Below, piece after piece: positions 19,553 to 30,469 of a DNA stretch of 64,000 bases (positions are counted from its first letter, which is position 1; each line of letters opens with the position of its first letter). The notes beneath the pieces are model-generated. The model was not told where the DNA came from. It saw only the letters and a program-made list of their open reading frames with translations, and did no database searches. The translations under genes and the position numbers were made by a program. The DNA is from Prostheceraeus crozeri (lineage: Eukaryota; Platyhelminthes; Polycladida; Euryleptidae), in contig CAJQUW010003481.1 of assembly GCA_907163375.1 (NCBI GenBank), positions 1-64,000 of the forward strand, in the 5' to 3' direction.

Positions 19553-20917
19553 GTGACAAACGACAGTGAAGCGAAAGGACTCGACACCAATCCAAGAAAT
19601 CCTTTGTACATATATATATACTCGTATATATATATATATATTTACGCACAAAGTTCCCAGACGTTTCATACTACTTTTCAGTTTGTTGAAGACATAAAAT
19701 CTTTATCTCTTCCTGAGGAAAAAGAATTTGATCTCTTTAGCTTGGATGTTAAAAGTTTATTTACGAATATTCCTGTGAACAGAACCATTAATCACATAAC
19801 CTCGTTGATCGATTTCGGTGACTTTCCAATTTCAGAGAAAGCTTTAAAAAGTCTATTGAACCTTGCGTGCACAAACATTTTGTTCAGTTTTGACAACCAA
19901 CTATACCACCAGGTGGACGGTATGGCCATGGGCTCTAACCTTGGCTCTACTATGGCTGCGTTTGCTCTCGATATGCTTGAAAGCAAATTCCATAAGTATG
20001 AAGGCACATTGCCAATTTTTTATCGTCGTTATGTGGACGATTGTTTCACGATTTTCAAAAATAGTAGTGATGCTAAAAAGTTTCTGAACTTCATCAACTC
20101 ATTGGATGAGAACATCCAATTTACTCTAGAAGAAAGTAGTAACAAATGCATCACATTTTTAGATACGGAGATAACTCTTGAAACTGATAATTCTTTCAAA
20201 ATTGATTTTCATATCAAATCAACAAACACTGGAGTCTATACTCCTCAGTTCGCTTATGCGCCTGAAAAATATAAATTAGCAGCCATTCGTTCGTTGCTGT
20301 CTCGAGCCTTCAGAATTTGCTCTGATCAGACTCTGTATGAATCAGCATCTGAGAAAATTATTGAAACATTTATAGGTAATGGTTTTCAATTGGAAACAAT
20401 TTTGAAAGTAAAAAAGCAAGTCGAAGAAAAAGTTTGTGCAAAGCAAAAGAATAAAAATAAAGAGAATGATAAGAAAATTATTTATTGGTCCGTGCCTTTC
20501 ATTCGTGAAGGATTTAAAGATTTCAATCATAGAATTCATAAAATCAATCAAAAACTGTCTAAGGCTGAAATTCAAACTACGTACAGTACTTGTAAAATGA
20601 AAGATTTTTTCCGCAACAAAGATAAAATTGTGAGTGATCTGCGATCGGATATTGTTTATCAATATAACTGTGACCGCTGTCCAATGCGGTACATTGGTGC
20701 CACCAAAAGGCATTTCTATACCCGTATCTCAGAACATTTACAAGGGTATCCTACTCAAACTGAGGTTTCCATGCATATTCATGCACCGAAACATGAAAAT
20801 TTCAAAATTATAGGTTGCTCGAAATACCCAATGATTCTAGAATCTATTTTAATTAACAACACAGATTGCTTATCGAATGACCGGAACGGACAATTTCCTT
20901 TGAAATTAAATTTATGA
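19553..20917 (+). CDS. Penelope-like element protein: reverse transcriptase plus GIY-YIG endonuclease
   Basis: The open frame has 454 codons; homology starts at about residue 36, after a (TA)n microsatellite, so the true N terminus with the first RT motifs is missing. RT motif A is FDLFSLDVKSLFTNIP (residue 62 onward), motif B is DGMAMGSNLGSTMAAF (about 122) and motif C is RRYVDDCF with YVDD at 160-163, followed by ITFLDTEI. Near residues 360-400 a GIY-YIG-type nuclease is seen: YQYNCDRCPMRYIGATKRHFYTRISEHL, with the Cys pair expected of Penelope-like proteins. The enzyme would nick and prime on host DNA. This copy is 5' truncated but the remaining frame is intact, so it is young. Confidence 0.9.
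   Translation: MTNDSEAKGLDTNPRNPLYIYIYSYIYIYIYAQSSQTFHTTFQFVEDIKSLSLPEEKEFDLFSLDVKSLFTNIPVNRTINHITSLIDFGDFPISEKALKSLLNLACTNILFSFDNQLYHQVDGMAMGSNLGSTMAAFALDMLESKFHKYEGTLPIFYRRYVDDCFTIFKNSSDAKKFLNFINSLDENIQFTLEESSNKCITFLDTEITLETDNSFKIDFHIKSTNTGVYTPQFAYAPEKYKLAAIRSLLSRAFRICSDQTLYESASEKIIETFIGNGFQLETILKVKKQVEEKVCAKQKNKNKENDKKIIYWSVPFIREGFKDFNHRIHKINQKLSKAEIQTTYSTCKMKDFFRNKDKIVSDLRSDIVYQYNCDRCPMRYIGATKRHFYTRISEHLQGYPTQTEVSMHIHAPKHENFKIIGCSKYPMILESILINNTDCLSNDRNGQFPLKLNL
19600..19641. repeat. (TA)n microsatellite at the 5' edge of the Penelope-like element
   Basis: Two runs of alternating T and A interrupted by CTCG. It lies exactly where RT homology begins, which is consistent with 5' truncation at a simple repeat. 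Confidence 0.85.
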
Positions 20918-21086
20918 CGTAATCCGCTCGTAATGATGTCATGTTTAGCGCAATAGCTATGTAGTTCAACGCTCTCTGTATTTTGTGACGTATTTTATTT
21001 GAGATTTTAGTTAATGAAAATGTTTCTGTTGAAGCAAACTTGTAGATATAAATTTTATTGTGGATTTTATTGAATTCTTTGTTGTA

Positions 21087-21125
21087 CCGCTGAAGATGAG
21101 GCAATAAACTAGCCTTGAAAATAGT
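21087..21125 (+). ncRNA. Possible hammerhead-ribozyme-like motif in the Penelope-like 3' region
   Basis: CTGAAGATGA is followed by a GGC...GCC stem and TTGAAAATA, resembling the CUGAUGA-stem II-GAAA core, but with two extra bases in the first box. Hammerheads are known in Penelope-like elements. Self-cleavage is not shown and the motif may be degenerate. Confidence 0.25.
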
Positions 21126-21548
21126 CCGGAAAAAAGTGTTTTTCTTTTCACAATGACAATATATATATATATATATATTGAAATAATTGAAGTGAAAACA
21201 CATGGAATGCACAAGCGCTTTCTATATTGTTCAGGTGCAAATATATATATATATATACATGTATTCCGTTTAAAGAGATTGTATTTTGTTGAGGTAATTT
21301 ATTTATTAACACTGACGATGGACTTTTTAGTGTTGGAAATATCTTGAACAAATGTTTTTTTGATTTTCAAAAGATCTGCGTAATTCATGATACAAAATTA
21401 TGACATAATTTTATATACATTGAAAAAATTTACATTCATTGACCTAACTTGGAAGACGATGCGCTTCGCTACAGAATTTTTGGCTGCCCGTCCAACTTCC
21501 AAGTATTGTCGTCTATGCATCTCATTAGGAAGCTTTTCATTCACTTGA

Positions 21549-21608
21549 CGGTTTTGAAACTTGCGAAAATCTATTTATGAAACGATCGCCAATAAATCCA
21601 TTTTAAAA
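21549..21608 (+). repeat. Right copy of the 60-bp direct repeat flanking the Penelope-like element
   Basis: It matches 19309-19370, including ATGAAACGATCGCCAATAAA, in the same orientation. The copies are about 2.2 kb apart. Confidence 0.7.
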
Positions 21609-21731
21609 TCCAGATGAAAAAAATGCATTCAACTATGGGCATCATAAGATGATTGCAAGAAATGCTAAAACATGTGTTTGTTGCAGGAATTGACAAAACG
21701 TCATTTTATGAAGAAATAACAGGTAACTTAC

Positions 21732-21957
21732 GTTCAAATCCGACCTGACAATGGCAATCATATGAACCTCCTTTGTTGTCACACAATGCGTTCACGCACT
21801 GATTCAATGTTTCATTCCTACATTCGTCGACATCTGTGCACGTGACACCATCACCAGTATAACCGGGAAAACATTCACATTTGAATGATCCCGGGCTGTT
21901 GGTGCATCTTGCTTTAATGTTGCAATTATGGAGATTAAGGGTGCATTCGTCTTCATC
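21732..21957 (-). CDS. Exon 21 (last seen): two calcium-binding EGF modules, second incomplete
   Basis: The exon begins in phase 0 after a TTTTAG acceptor and ends in phase 1 at a GTAAGT donor. It codes residues about 1250-1324. The starts are DEDEC and DVDEC, with SFKCECFPGYTGDG as a classical EGF core. The second module has only five of six cysteines, so a further exon is required. Reading through the donor would stop after ten codons. Confidence 0.85.
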
Positions 21958-22869
21958 CTAAAATGTAAGAGAAAACGAAATGTGTGACTCAGGCAGCCGA
22001 AAGTAGAGCCAATGTACTGACAGAATAAGTACCGGGAAAAGTAGAATAAGAACCTCCACAGGGCAAGGTAATCTTAAATCAAGGCATTGATGACGTCTGT
22101 AGGCTTGTTAGGCATACAGAATCAGATGAAATCAATGTTGATATAGCCAAATATGCTTCGTGTAGTCTGCCAAGGACTACTGCAATTTCTATGCTGTTCA
22201 GGGCAGACCAACTCCATTTCTGTGGAAATGTTTTTCTATGCTGGTTTTGGTCAACCACTTAAAGAAATGATTGATGCTCTAATGAGCTTTATTGTGACTG
22301 ACTGGACCTGATCGTTGCCAAATGCCCAGGGGGAAAGCTTTGCTTTGGGTGCTATTGCTCACTGCGATGTAGGAAAGATAAAGCACCACTGTTCGGATTA
22401 TTACCTCATTGTGTCTTTTGAAAAGAAGGTCTCGACTATTATTCAACTTCCAGTGGACAATGGGCTGCCCGCTCGCCACCTCTCTGATCCACTGTCACCG
22501 TCATGGCAGTAACCTACGCTAAATAATTAAAAGAAAGTATCAGTGAGAACCGGATGAGGACTCTTGGTTCCTTCTGCCCATTTATGAAATCCAAACACCA
22601 TGAAATGACAAAATATTGTCAAATATGTGATACCGATTTCATATTTATTTATTAGATTGGGATATTGCCAGGAAAAACCTCCAGTTAACACTATTACTAT
22701 CACAGCACCACCACAGCAGGAGTATAACAACTAACTGAAAAAGCACAAACGAAGCACTTTTATATGAGGTTTTAGTGAGCGACTGGAACTCGAAAAGTCA
22801 CAAGAATCGATTGAAGTTTGAATAAATTTGGGTCGTCAGTTTTCCATCAACTGAATCTGATATACTTAC
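21958..22869 (-). other. Intron 20, no other gene seen
   Basis: The intron is 912 bases with GTAAGT donor and TTTTAG acceptor. I see no coding frame or recognised repeat in it. Confidence 0.75.
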
Positions 22870-23219
22870 GCGACAGGTGAATCCGTCTCCGCAAAATCCA
22901 GCATTGCATTTACATTGGAAGCCTCCGGCAGTATTGATGCAAACAGCATTTTCGTCGCATTTATTTTCCACTTCACATTCATTGATATCAATGCACGCAC
23001 CTTTAGTTCTGACATATCCAGCTGCGCACCCACAACTTACAGACCCATTTTTGTGTGTTTTACATTCGATGTTCTGATTGCTGCATACGTACCCATTCCC
23101 GATGAAGCCTTCTTTGCAAGTACAGGTATAACTTCCATATTCGTTCTTGCAGATGCTGTTGTTAGAGCATTTATTATTCTCTCTGCATTCATTTCGGTCA
23201 ACACACGATCCTCTGATTT
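22870..23219 (-). CDS. Exon 20: EGF modules
   Basis: The exon starts in phase 1 after TTTATCAG and ends in phase 0 at GTAAGT. It completes the previous EGF (RGSC), then encodes a DRNEC EGF with YTCTCKEGFIGNGYVC, a shortened module (SVSCGCAAGYVRTKGAC), and a DINEC calcium-binding EGF ending FCGDGFTCR. It joins in frame to exon 21. Confidence 0.87.
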
Positions 23220-24200
23220 CTGATAAAAGAAAAATTTCTTCAATGTTGTGCGTAGGAGACAAAGTACTACATGAAAATGAAGAATAGTAATATGAGGGAG
23301 ACTAGAGGGATAGGGACAAGTTACGGGACTATGTTTATCCCTCATGGGGGTAGGCAGGCATATGCTCATCGATTGGAAAAAGAAAAAAACTTATAAAAGG
23401 TCAAAAGTCAAACTATGATTACGTTACTACCGGTACATGAAGATGTTCCTCAATGCATGCATGCAGAAAACCTTCTTGCACAGCGCAAACTAATTTTCGT
23501 GAAAGGCTTGCGGAGTTCGATCGGCTTAGATATACGAGGTGAACCGGAAGAATTCGACAGAGTGCTGAACAGTGTTTTTAGGTGTACTACAACATGTTGA
23601 AAAAACACTTCGATATATTGAAATACTTCCTCTAGCCGTTAATATGTACAATACACTTTGATATTACAATTAAATTTCATACAACAAAAAATGTTCTAAG
23701 TATTCCTGATTCTTGATTTCTAAAATGACAGACAGGAATGAGAGCATATAAAGACAACATCATTGGTGGTCTGATGCGCACAACGGAACAGGTATGCAGG
23801 TAATGCAAAAATGTAGTCGACCAGCAATTGTGCCTGTTATCAATGGCCAAAGAGTAGAGATTTTTGGCTTCCTAGATGAAGGAGACAATAGCATGCATTT
23901 AGTGTGTGATACAATCGGTCTGTGATGATAGCGCAACTGATACCACGTGTGCTTTTGTCTCTAAACTCCTTACCAAATTTTGACAAAGTCAAATTCAAAA
24001 AAACGAGCAACTAACATTCTGATAATCAATTAAAGGAGGGATGCTAATATAGAGTGGGTAAAAACGCCTCCAGAGCCCACCTTGTTTCTCTGGAAGTTCA
24101 CCTTCCCCTCAATCTTAATGAATGTCACCCTTATTCAGTTTCCTAGGAAATTATACACCTTTTCTGTAGGAAATCTAAGGCCATTCTGTAGGAACATTCT

Positions 24201-24453
24201 ACTGTAAACCGTATAGAGTTCGAAAGCTGGCTGACTTTGACTGCGAAGCCGATGCACAAAGCGAGAATAACAAAATGTAGGAAACCACTAATGTCCTTGC
24301 TCATACACTTCGAAAACGATTGGCTTTCCTGTTGGATTATCCAATAGGAAGATAATCCAATAGGAATGCCAATCGCGTTCGTAGTATGTGAGCACGAATG
24401 ATCGTTTTGTACAGCGGTTTCGTAAGTAGCTTTGGTATTGCACAGTTTACAGT
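24201..24453. mobile_element. Short foldback MITE with ACTGTAAAC ends
   Basis: The ends are ACTGTAAACCGTATAG and, inverted, ACTGTAAACTGTGC. The interior is largely palindromic, with TCCTGTTGGATTATCCAATAGG at the centre. A related element lies at 43501-43790 and a longer one with the same first ten end bases at 27222-28207. No target duplication is clear. Confidence 0.75.
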
Positions 24454-24782
24454 CAAGGAAATAAGTTAGTAAGTGAGTAATAGATGCACATACATTTCTA
24501 CTTAAGAATCGAACAATGTCGCTATCCTTTATAGGACTCCATCTATTTATAGAACTTCATCGGTGCCATCATATATAGGACCTCTTTATAAGGAAGAGAT
24601 CTCCAATTTTGAATAAGCAACTTTCCCAGAGGGGTTCTTCCCTCTTTCTTTCTGCTTTCCAATCTCCGTTTTTATTTTTTTACCTTAACCTGTATATCAA
24701 TGTGTTTTGAGTTATTTTCATAAATTCTGCTTCTCTTAGATTTCCATAGAATAGCTTGATAATTTTGAATATCTTAAATAGA

Positions 24783-24940
24783 AATTAATTGAATATCGAA
24801 AGAGAATGACAGCTATCAAGTCAATCCAAGACACCAACACCCTTGATTCCCCGACCGCACTCGCCGGACCTAGGAATCGAACCGAAGTCCGCGGTAGAGA
24901 CGAGCTCGCACCTTCTTCGCTAGGCCACGCTGACGGTCCA
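24783..24940 (-). repeat. tRNA-derived SINE (minus strand)
   Basis: Read on the minus strand from about 24940, a box A GTGGCCTAGCGA (24917-24928) is followed by a perfect box B GGTTCGATTCC (24873-24883), then an unrelated tail ending CATTCTCTTTCGATATTC. Box spacing suits RNA polymerase III. A 3' fragment of the same family is at 57850-57896. Confidence 0.82.
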
Positions 24941-24978
24941 AAAGGAATGCGAGTGAAGGCACAAATCATCTCTAAGTA

Positions 24979-25086
24979 GGACTTCGGTTCGATTCCTAGG
25001 TCAGGCGAGTGCGGTCGGGGAATCAAGGGTGTTGGTGTCTTGTATTGACTAAATAGCTGTCATTCTCTTTCGACATTCAATGAATT
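24979..25086 (+). repeat. Second, 5'-truncated SINE copy in inverted orientation
   Basis: It starts just before box B (24986-24996) and matches the first copy over about 105 bases in opposite orientation, so transcripts through here could form a long hairpin with a 38-base minimum spacer. Confidence 0.85.
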
Positions 25087-25488
25087 ACGACAGACCTTTG
25101 TTGTCAACAGAAATTAATGTGCATGATTTTCTCAGTTACTAGCTTATTTCCTTGATGACGGTAGGATGTTCAGGAACATCGTGAACAACAGGACTACAGA
25201 AAGGCTTAGGACATGATTTCACTATAAGTTAATTATGAAAAGTGGTTGTTTAGTTATATTATTTGCTACAAAAATCTACAGTGGGTTTCCTACCGGAAAA
25301 TTTTTGTTTTTATTTATACATCTTAATTTCAGAAAACACACATATAACATCCGCCTCTGAAAACTAATATAAAATACAAAGGGCCGAACCCCCACCACCC
25401 CGTACCCATTTTGAGAAGGTCAGAATAGGTGAAACTGACTGACCTTCTAAATTGTGACATGAAGAGAAACTAATTGATTTGCACTTAC

Positions 25489-25751
25489 TTCTGTATCCTT
25501 GTTGACAAACACATTCATAACTGCCTTTAGTATTTACACAGTCCGCATTTTGAGAACATGCTTTGTTTGTTTCACATTCGTCGACATCAGCGCATGATTT
25601 GCCTTCTACTTTATATCCATCTTTGCAAACGCATTTGTGACCAGGTACTAAATTGACACATATTTCATTTTCATTGCATTTGTGGGTGTTTGACGCACAT
25701 TCATCAATGTCTACACATTGGTTGTTTTCTTTTCTGGTGCCAGATTTGCAT
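25489..25751 (-). CDS. Exon 19: two calcium-binding EGF modules
   Basis: The exon starts in phase 2 after CTTTTCAG and ends in phase 1 at GTAAGT. It finishes the preceding EGF (CKSGTRKENNQC) and then codes DIDEC and DVDEC modules, the latter ending YECVCQQGYR. Phase and cysteine spacing join exons 18 and 20 cleanly. Confidence 0.87.
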
Positions 25752-26549
25752 CTGAAAAGAATTAGTGCTCACATTTTGAAAAGTATTTATTGAAGGAACT
25801 GGGTGAATTACTTGAGGAATATCGCATTGTGTGGTTAGGATTGCAAACCAACTATAATTACTTACCAATTACTTAACACATTTTCTGGAAAAATAATCAC
25901 CTTCAAGGTCATTACCTTTACGATCGACAACACAAATGCAGATAAAAGCAATTCGAATTTCCACCTCGACCCCTATAATGAGATGAAGCCTTCCACGGAT
26001 CAGTCTGCTTGCAATTCTGCGAATGATACAATACTTTTAGAAGAGCCTAGAAGAACCAATACATAACATTCTCTTTAGACGATGGTGGATCTGTGTACAT
26101 CGCCTAAGGTTACCATCTTACGGTAATTTTCCTTACTTACCATCTGCTTTCGTAATTCATCAGTGGCAATGTAAAGGTCATTGTAACGCTCTTGGCTTAA
26201 AAGTTCTCTAACATTTTATTTGATTTACGGAGTTCACTAAAAGCCTTTCATGCACACGTTTGCTGTCTCTTTCATTTCCTGATGATGGTCAGGAAAGTAG
26301 CGGTATTGAAACTCCACTCTTTCCTCGGGATTCCTTTGTTATAGAATAAACACTGTCAGTATGCATCGAAACTGCGACAAAACCTCAATTCAGGTTAACA
26401 ATTACATTAGAAAAAATTAAATTATAGTTTATGAACTTTTAGGAATTTGGATAGATTCCGGTTTATCTTATCTTGAATAGACTTCCGGTTTTGATCAATT
26501 GAGATCGCCTTATCCTAGGATTCACTACGTCGACATTTGAACAACTTAC
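25752..26549 (-). other. Intron 18, nothing else recognised
   Basis: The intron is 798 bases with GTAAGT donor. No transposon or coding frame is recognised. Confidence 0.7.
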
Positions 26550-26958
26550 TGACAGAAGAAACCCGGTTTTCGATCTTTGCATTTAGAGAGAGAACGATTG
26601 CAATTATCGGTTTTGCGGTTGCATTCGTCAACATTAACACACTGTTGATTGGCGTTCTTCTCATAGCCTTTATGGCAGTCACACCTGTGCTTATTGTGAC
26701 TGACGAATATGCAATCAGCATTATCGCCACAGATATCAGGGCTCATTTTACAGGGGTTGATGGGTTTACAGCCTCTTCTCGCATCTCCGAAATAACCAAC
26801 CGAACATTCACAAACATAGCTTCCTGGTCGATTTATGCACACGGCATTCCCACCACAATTCGATTTTTCGTCATCACATTCGTTGATGTCTTCACAGACT
26901 ATCTTAGAAGGATTCTTGACATCCAGTGAGATAGCTTGATAACCATCTTGGCAAACAC
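26550..26958 (-). CDS. Exon 18: EGF modules
   Basis: This is the longest exon, phase 1 to phase 2, with acceptor TTTTTTCAG and donor GTAAGT. It completes one EGF (CQDGYQ...IVC), then encodes DINEC, a non-calcium-binding INPC module with HRCDCHKGYEKNANQQC, and a DVDEC module whose last cysteines come from exon 19. Residues about 909-1045. Confidence 0.88.
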
Positions 26959-27221
26959 CTGAAAAAGCAGAGAAAAGCACAGTGTGATCATAAAATCACT
27001 GTGGGATTACAATTGACTATACATGAAAAGTGAATGAATTCAAACGATAACTACATGTACTTATGAAAATCAAAAGAGCATGACTTAAAGTTTTGCTTTA
27101 TGATATGAAAAGGCCGGCTGAATTCAATTTGAGGTTTTCGAGTTGTCAGGATGAAAAAGGCATTATAAAGCTTTTATATGATCATCGTAATCAAGCATGA
27201 AATGCATGAATTTAACACGCA

Positions 27222-28207
27222 CACTGTAAACCGCTAGATACGAAAATTACATACAAACATATACTAAAATAACATACAATTTGAAACTAACATCTGATAC
27301 GAGATTCTCGCATGTTTACAGAGATCTGGTATGTTTTTCATACGAATTCTCACTTACTTTAGTATGTGATTGGTATGTAGCGATACGAACTATTCTATCT
27401 GCGATTGGCTGTTTTACAATTAAATGCGAATTGTTGGTATGTTTTATACACGAGACCCGATGCAAATTCGTCCTCATTGGTATGTGTTTCGTATGAAGAG
27501 CTTTAAGTCACATGGGAAAAATTAAGTTATATTACATACTACTGTCAAATAACATTTTTCCAGTAATACCAATCGTGAATATTTCTTTGTGAAAGTGTAG
27601 TATTTAACTAGATTGGAATTAAAGTAACGCCGCATGTCATCGTTGCTACTTGTCTTAAGGCAATCACAAGACATCATAAGTAGCTCATTTCCATGAACTA
27701 AGTTGATAAATATCATTTCAATAAAACGATATTTTTCGAGCAACCATGTTGACTTATATATCTCAAACATATCTATTTTTGCGTTTAATGAATTATAATG
27801 TGTTTTTACTTCGGATTGATAATATGGCTTATTTCAAAATTACATGATACATAATTGTTGATGGTTGAATACTTATTGACTATTCATGAAATGCCTTAGA
27901 CCTACGTGTATTAAAATCGAATTCAGCATTAAATGTATCACTCTTGAATGTCATTATCTAACTACTTACAGAACAGTAGTAACATTAGTGTGATCTTTAT
28001 TGACAAAAGGCCATAAATCAACATATATTAGAAATCATTGATGCTTTCATTTAACATTGTGCTAGTATGGCTTTAGTATGTAAAGCATACCACATTTGAA
28101 AAGCATACGAAAAGCATACAAATATATACCAAGAGAATACAGAAATATACGAAAAATATTTTGGTATGCATTCTTCGTATGTGATTGGTATTGAGCGATT
28201 TACAGTG
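27222..28207. mobile_element. Non-autonomous TIR element with CACTGTAAACCGCT ends
   Basis: The 14-bp terminal inverted repeats match at 13 positions (27222-27235 and 28194-28207). Inside, GTATGTGATTGGTAT occurs near 27362 and near 28178. CATGAATTT flanks both sides, but its spacing to the termini differs, so a target duplication is unproven. No transposase frame is present. Confidence 0.65.
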
Positions 28208-28403
28208 CATGAATTTCAATGCTCACATTGTGCACACAAGTAACGCAGCTACGTCTTCTTTGTGAGGAAATTCTGGCGTATGACATCAGGATTCTCCTGT
28301 TGTTCTTCCCCCTAAAGAATCTTTAATTCGACAGACTTTTTAAGGTGATTGAAATCAGTTTCAAAATGGATGTTCAGCAGCGTATGCTGTTCTTTTGATG
28401 ACA

Positions 28404-28666
28404 GTTTTCTCGAAGTTAATGGGCAATATTTTGAAAGTAGCAAAGATAGAAAATGTGGCGATTTTTTCATTTTCAGAATATTTCTTCGAAGGGCCTTAGA
28501 TTTACCCAACAAAATCAGAAAACACTAGTTTTGAGGTAAATAAATACCACCAGTTAGTTAACAGCGTTATTTCTGTTATTATCGCAACAAATTCTGAAAA
28601 TGAAAAAATCGCCACATTTTCTATCTATACTACTTTCAAAATATTGCCTATAAACTTCGAGAAAAC
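28404..28666. repeat. Foldback repeat with arms of about 76 bp
   Basis: 28404-28479 and 28591-28666 are inverted copies containing GAAAATGTGGCGATTTTTTC. The spacer is 111 bases. Confidence 0.8.
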
Positions 28667-29588
28667 ACTTTCAAACTATATATTTTCTGAAAGCCAATCT
28701 TGTGACCGTTTTGAACATCACAAGGTGAATGTTTCAAATTGATTTATGCGCTTGTCAAAACAAGTCAAAGAAAATTTGCGCTTTCGGGTGTATGGGCCTC
28801 TAGGAATCACCAATTTCAAAAACAATTAATTCAACAACATTCAAATGATAGATCCGAAAATTCTCTTTCAGATGATTATAAATTTGTCGATATTTCCTAA
28901 TAGTAAACAATTTTTAGGTGTTTGAAAAATGTACGTGTCCGTAGATTTATGCCAAGTTTCCAACTTGCTGTGGCGCACTGTATTTTTATCGGTTAAAATA
29001 TTTAGTTTAATTTGAATTAAGCAAATTGAATAAGTCGATAATACAATTTTATGATTTATTCATTATATTTATGATATTGGTTAATACTTATTTCTTATAT
29101 ACACCCTCTAGGAGGTATTGAACTCTTATCATATTTGGCAATTAAACCCTACAGCGTCTTTATGATCACCCTGTATTTCATGTGATGCATGTACTTTTTC
29201 AGTTGAGCAGTTTCATGTAAACCGACTGTGGCGTGCCGTCCATGAATGCAACTCATGCGGTGCGTGAGGTCAATTCTTAAAGAAAACTTAGCGTGTCACA
29301 CTGAACAGTTGAATACACAGTGCAACAGCTAATTCATTTCAGATCTCTCAGACTACCTCAAGTTTTGTTAATATAATTTGAATGTCATCTCAGCAGTACT
29401 CCCTGCAGTGAGTCAATTTCCCCAAGGCGATTGGATCTCTGACCGCGGGTTCTCGCAGTCTCTGCTGGCGGGAGAAGGCGCATTGCAACGTCCCCTGCCG
29501 CCCAAGTTCATGTTTCCAGAGATGAAGAAAGACTATCTGAATTAAAAAACTATCTATCCTGATTACACAGACGGCGCAAGCTGAAACC

Positions 29589-29933
29589 TTGATGTTATGC
29601 ACCGCGGCTGAGAGAGAGAAATTTATATTTCAATTGAAAATCAAAAAAAAATTTACAAAGTCAAGTAATGTATACGCATCAGCAAGTCAAATTAAGTCAA
29701 CAAAATCATCAACTAATCTTGTAGCTATAACTACAAAAAAAGCAGTTTTGTGTGACATATCGGCACAATTGCCCTCCATTCATCATTTAAGGGGTTATAT
29801 CATAGAAAGGGTGATCTCACCAATATATCATAATTATTATATATATATTATTTTGTTATATCAATCAAAGTCTCCTTCGACGCATCAGAAAATTTTCGAA
29901 GGTATTTTTAAAAGCAGTTGGTATAACAGATGA
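29589..29933 (+). other. Unassigned Ser/Lys/Ile-rich open frame, probably chance
   Basis: The 114-codon frame has low-complexity Lys and Ile runs, no domain that I recognise, and lies within an intron of an opposing gene. It is more likely chance than a gene. Confidence 0.15.
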
Positions 29934-30215
29934 ACTTCTTGACTATGATATATAACATTCTGAACTCAATATTCCGAATAGAAGAGACGCATGCAACAAA
30001 AAACATTCAATAACTGCAGTGAAGACTGTCCACAATGCTGCATTGTATTTCGTAAGACTCTTAAACATATAAACGTCTTGAAAATCATGCTTCAACATCT
30101 TTGAAATGCGTAGCCACTTTAAAACATTCCTCCAGAAAACTCCTAAAACCTTAATCTCTTCAATAGCATCAAAGAATCAGAAGATCAGAAGACACTGCTG
30201 AAACAGAGTCAACTT

Positions 30216-30443
30216 CTAACCCAGAAAATATTGGGCACACTTCACATATGCCATCTGCAAATTGGGCAACATGGATGGAATCAGAAAAAAAGGTTTGAGA
30301 TCACAACAATACACTGCAAAGAGGTACGGACCAATGATTGAGCCCTGTGGGGCACCACTCATCACAGGAAGAAACGGACTAAAATTTTCGTGAAACCGGA
30401 CACACTGAAATCTGTCCTCTAAATAAGAACTCAACAACCACAA
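30216..30443 (-). pseudogene. LINE reverse-transcriptase fragment
   Basis: A short frame encodes WLLSSYLEDRFQCVRF followed by MSGAPQGSIIGPYLFAVY, the motif-B region of CR1/Jockey-type reverse transcriptases. Upstream and downstream domains are missing and no YADD is seen. It resembles the fragment at 40262-41040. Confidence 0.75.
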
Positions 30444-30469
30444 AAACGAGAGGAATATCGCATGCTATT

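Larger units (their letters stand above)
20918..21731. other. 3' UTR and tail of the Penelope-like element, microsatellites, flanking repeat
   Basis: This contains a possible hammerhead-like motif (21087-21125), (AT)n runs at 21159-21180 and 21241-21262, a second short block with CTGACGATGG...GGAAATATC (21308-21345), and the right copy of the 60-bp direct repeat (21549-21608). No gene is seen. Confidence 0.6.
23220..25488 (-). other. Intron 19 with a foldback MITE and an inverted SINE pair
   Basis: The intron of 2.27 kb contains the ACTGTAAAC-ended MITE (24201-24453) and two opposed tRNA-SINE copies (24783-24940 and 24979-25086). The rest is unrecognised, with no coding signal. Confidence 0.7.

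Noticed and set aside
19553..19641. The first 30 residues of the Penelope-like frame as real protein
   Set aside because: They are translated from a (TA)n microsatellite and flank; homology begins only after it.
20342..20713. Minus-strand 123-codon frame
   Set aside because: Antisense to the Penelope-like coding region.
22877..26929. Plus-strand open frames opposite the EGF exons (for example 22915-23223 and 26537-26929)
   Set aside because: They are antisense shadows of cysteine-rich exons; the minus-strand reading has domain motifs and splice sites.
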